Assembly (NCBI RefSeq): GCF_036195325.1
Contig: NZ_CP108101.1
Location: 62,001-126,000 of the forward strand
Length of the DNA: 64,000 nucleotides
Direction of reading: 5' to 3'
Source: Streptomyces sp. NBC_00234
GTDB lineage: Bacteria > Actinomycetota > Actinomycetes > Streptomycetales > Streptomycetaceae
The position numbers and the translations under genes are program-made. Numbering within the stretch: the first letter of the stretch is position 1; each line of letters opens with the position of its first letter. Of this stretch, positions 61,738-64,000 are shown piece after piece. The notes beneath the pieces were generated by a model, which was not told where the DNA came from, made no database searches, and saw only the letters and a list, made by a program, of their open reading frames with translations.

Positions 61738-62211
61738 ATGACCACAGACTTCAGCGTGCGCCCCGCCCGACCCGCCGATGCGGGCAGCCTGGCCGAACTC
61801 CGATGGACGTTCAAGCAAGAAGACCACGAAGGACGACCACCGACCCTCGCGCGACCCGGAGAAGAGGCAGAGCACTGGATCCACGACCGGCTCAGGGACG
61901 GCCACTGGTTGGCCTGGGTCGCGGAGGCCGAAGGCGAAATCTGCGGTCACGTCTTCCTGTGCCTGGTGGAGCGGATGCCGGAGCCCTACGAGGACAACAA
62001 CCCGGTCGGCTATGTCACGAACTACTTCGTCCTGCCGTCACATCGGAACAAAGGAGCTGGCTCCGCGCTCCTTGAGGCGCTGAAGCAGCATTCACGCAGC
62101 GCATGCCTCGAGGGCTTGATCGTCTGGCCGTCAGAGCGCAGCACCCCGCTCTATCAGCGCCTCGGATTCCAGCCCCCGGAGGAACTGCTGGAACTTCCAC
62201 TCGGCACCTGA
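61738..62211 (+). CDS. GNAT family N-acetyltransferase
   Basis: A 157-residue single-domain GNAT. It has SVRPARPADAGSLAELRWTF, WLAWVAEAEGEICGHVFLCL, VTNYFVLPSHRNKGAGSALL (acetyl-CoA motif RxxGxG/A as HRNKGAGSALLEAL) and EGLIVWPSERSTPLYQRLGF. It transfers acetyl from acetyl-CoA to an amine; the substrate is unknown. The ATG at 61738 starts shortly after the IS5 remnant, with GGGAAAC upstream. Confidence 0.9.
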   Translation: MTTDFSVRPARPADAGSLAELRWTFKQEDHEGRPPTLARPGEEAEHWIHDRLRDGHWLAWVAEAEGEICGHVFLCLVERMPEPYEDNNPVGYVTNYFVLPSHRNKGAGSALLEALKQHSRSACLEGLIVWPSERSTPLYQRLGFQPPEELLELPLGT

Positions 62212-62559
62212 CGAGATCCACTATGGCCACCTCCTGTGAATCGCCGCCGCGCGTCCCGGCCGGTCCTCAGAAATCACCGCCACCCGTCACAACATGCCCA
62301 TCGAGCGGCTGCGGCGCAATCGGAGACCTTGACTTCAGCGGCTTGGACCAAGACAACGCGAACTCAGCACTCAGTGTTCAACCTGTCTGGCCTTGAGAAG
62401 CCGTTGTAGTACCGAGAGGTTCGCTTGGCGGTCGAACGAGGGTTCCCGGTTGGGTAATCTTCGCGTGGTCGGGGCATGAAGGCAGGGGCCTTCCGAACAA
62501 CTCGACGCCCCGTAGGGAGGTCTTCGCGATCAGCTCCAGCCGGGGGCTGGTGGTAGGGG
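62212..62559. other. 348-bp gap with possible IS debris
   Basis: No credible gene. Some minus-strand stretches (TSLRGVELFGRPLPSCPDHA) look like pieces of another frame but no family is recognised. Confidence 0.3.
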
Positions 62560-63219
62560 TCAGTCGGGCGGGACCGGCAGTGGACGGTCGGACGTGAGCG
62601 GGGGGTCGAGCGCGCGGCCGCTGAGCCAGCCGAGGAGGGCGTGGCCGGAGCCGGTGATGTTGGGGCCGGTCGGGGACAGGGTCCAGGATCGGCCGATGTC
62701 GAGGGCTTTGACCCGGGCGACGGGGAAGTCGAGTGCGGCGAGCGCCGTGATGGTGTCGTCGAGTGCCCAGGTCACGTACGTGCTGGGCCAGTCGGTGGTG
62801 CGGTAGCCGGCGTTCAGGTCGACGTGGTGCGTTTCGAGTTCGCGCCAGCAGCGGTGGAGGGTGTACCAGGCCGGGTGCCGCCAGCCCGCCAGTGCCGTGA
62901 CCAGGGTGTCCCAACGTTCCACGGGCATCGATGTGGCGTCTTCGGCCAGGTGTGCAAGGCGGCTGCGCAGGTCGGCGCCTTCACGGACAGTACGGGCGAG
63001 CGACTTGGCGTCCGTCCTCGGGGCGGGTTCGATGCCGGTTCGGGCCACGGCGAGCAACCACCCATAGGCGTCGATGCTGCGGGCCAGGTGGGTGATGACG
63101 TGGCCGCAGGTCCAGCCGGCCAGCGTCGAGGGTGCACGCATCTCCAGGTCGGTCAGCGCGTCGAGGGTGGCGGTGATCCTGGCACCGGAGCGGGTGACTT
63201 CCTCGATTATGTCGAGCAT
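62560..63219 (-). CDS. Mycothiol-dependent maleylpyruvate isomerase-type protein
   Basis: A 219-residue DinB-like four-helix protein of the MDMPI family: TLAGWTCGHVITHLARSIDA (first metal His), HPAWYTLHRCWRELETHHVD (Glu and His ligands as ExxxHxD) and a C-terminal helical lid. Mycothiol is the thiol cofactor of actinobacteria, supporting an actinomycete source. The substrate may differ from maleylpyruvate. The start (63219) overlaps the 3' end of the upstream MocR-type gene by 13 bases, so the two are probably cotranscribed. Confidence 0.87.
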   Translation of the reverse strand: MLDIIEEVTRSGARITATLDALTDLEMRAPSTLAGWTCGHVITHLARSIDAYGWLLAVARTGIEPAPRTDAKSLARTVREGADLRSRLAHLAEDATSMPVERWDTLVTALAGWRHPAWYTLHRCWRELETHHVDLNAGYRTTDWPSTYVTWALDDTITALAALDFPVARVKALDIGRSWTLSPTGPNITGSGHALLGWLSGRALDPPLTSDRPLPVPPD

Positions 63220-64000
63220 GTTCGTACCGTAGTGGCGGGGCAGTCGTCGCCGAGCGTCGGACGGACCTGCGACGCGGGATATCGGCCCCTCAGCAGGCCT
63301 CCGACCGCCGTGATGCCTGCCGTGATGGCGCGTTCACCGACGTTGCCGAACCCCAGGATCAGCTGCACTGGCTCTGTCGCATGCGAAGAACGGCAGGTGC
63401 TCATTCCGTAGAGGCCCACGGATCGGGCGTGGGCGGCGGCGATGAGGTCTTGCTCGTCGGCCGGTCCGTGGAGGTGCGCTACCGCGTGGAAGCCCGCCGC
63501 GAGGCCGGTCACCCTGACCTCGTGGGCATGTTCGGCGAGCGCCGCCACCAGGGTCGTGCGCCGTGCCGCGTAGGTTGTCCGCATCCGGCGCAGGTGCCGG
63601 TCGAAGCGGCCGGACTCGATCATTCTCGCGAGGGCGAGCTGATCGAGTGTGGGCGACCCGCGGTCGTTCAGCTGCTTGTGCTCGATGATCAGCTCGGTGA
63701 GCGCGGGCGGGCAGAGCATCCACCCGATGCGCAGCGCGGGCGCGAGGGACTTGCTGACGGTGCCTATGGAGATCACGCGGTCGGCGGCGAGTCCTTGCAG
63801 GGCGCCCACCGGCTCCCGGTCGTAGCGGAATTCGGCGTCGTAGTCGTCCTCGATGACGACGGCGTCCCGGCTCCTGGCCCACTCGATCAGGGCGAGCCGC
63901 CGCTCGGGTGCAAGAGCGACACCGGTGGGCCACTGGTGCGCAGGGGTCATGACGACGGCGCGGGCGTCGGTCGCGGCGAGTGCCTGCACGTCGATGCCGC
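63207..64000 (-). CDS. MocR/GntR-type regulator with aminotransferase domain, 5' end outside the window
   Basis: The visible 264 codons are the C-terminal PLP-fold domain of a MocR (PdxR-like) regulator: TPAHQWPTGVALAPERRLAL, VVIEDDYDAEFRYDREPVGA, PLP Lys in SIGTVSKSLAPALRIGWMLC, LDQLALARMIESGRFDRHLR and GFHAVAHLHGPADEQDLIAA. The N-terminal winged-helix lies beyond base 64000. MocR proteins bind PLP and control vitamin B6 or amino acid genes. It overlaps the mycothiol-dependent isomerase gene, which is a likely operon partner. Confidence 0.88.
   Translation of the reverse strand, partial: GIDVQALAATDARAVVMTPAHQWPTGVALAPERRLALIEWARSRDAVVIEDDYDAEFRYDREPVGALQGLAADRVISIGTVSKSLAPALRIGWMLCPPALTELIIEHKQLNDRGSPTLDQLALARMIESGRFDRHLRRMRTTYAARRTTLVAALAEHAHEVRVTGLAAGFHAVAHLHGPADEQDLIAAAHARSVGLYGMSTCRSSHATEPVQLILGFGNVGERAITAGITAVGGLLRGRYPASQVRPTLGDDCPATTVRTCST

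Overview
The window is very GC-rich, and its coding regions show strong third-position GC bias. It carries gene families typical of Streptomyces and close relatives: two large ATP-binding LuxR (LAL) regulators, a mycothiol-dependent isomerase-type protein, DUF6243 and DUF6221-like proteins, a HelD-type RNA polymerase ATPase and a secreted TAP-type peptidase. No rRNA, tRNA, CRISPR array, replication gene or ribosomal protein gene was seen. The many truncated genes, insertion sequence remnants and single-base frameshifts fit an accessory region such as a chromosome arm of a linear actinomycete replicon. That placement is an inference.

Layout. 1-2.9 kb: IS5-type and IS21 (istB) remnants around a quinone oxidoreductase gene that is bracketed by a perfect 38-bp inverted repeat. 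2.9-7.5 kb: SUKH protein, methyltransferase, Rnl2-like RNA ligase and DinB protein, with hydrolase debris. 7.5-10.6 kb: HelD-like ATPase behind a triple half-site palindrome, then a coupled pair of small genes. 10.7-12.3 kb: an ECF-type sigma factor operon whose three genes overlap. 12.8-16 kb: a DUF6807 (PmoA-like) gene and two alpha/beta hydrolases. 16-24.7 kb: two LAL regulators interleaved with haloperoxidase-type hydrolases (one intact, two decayed), a relic of a third LAL gene and a metallo-beta-lactamase-fold gene. Five copies of one palindrome (AGTCA-N2-TGACT) lie in or beside the gaps of this block. 24.8-26.4 kb: secreted peptidase.

26.5-33.4 kb: a seven-gene redox operon (DUF2255, two zinc alcohol dehydrogenases, a truncated carboxymuconolactone decarboxylase, an SDR and two aldo/keto reductases), divergent from an MmyB-type regulator. 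33.5-36.7 kb: debris, an HxlR/RidA divergent pair, DUF6243 and DUF3237. 37-46.7 kb: a peptide-type ABC transporter island in two convergent transcripts. One carries the lipoprotein receptor and an amidase; the other carries a CocE/NonD hydrolase, two permeases and two ATPases. Strong terminators separate them. A TetR gene sits at one end, and a shared operator-like sequence lies at both outer ends. This reads as one regulon that imports and hydrolyses an amide, peptide or ester substrate.

46.9-50.5 kb: a histidine phosphatase-like gene with a mutated core motif, then a GNAT-aminotransferase fusion translationally coupled to a CDP-diglyceride synthase-like membrane protein. This is an unusual two-gene module of unknown product. 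50.8-56 kb: unknown proteins, a TetR/SDR divergent pair with a clear 17-bp operator, and a junction of broken hydrolase, MFS and PucR genes. 56-64 kb: a GlxA-type AraC regulator, GAPDH, unknowns, an RibD/DHFR-like reductase, an IS5 deletion derivative, a GNAT acetyltransferase, a mycothiol-dependent isomerase-type protein and a MocR-type regulator that runs off the end.
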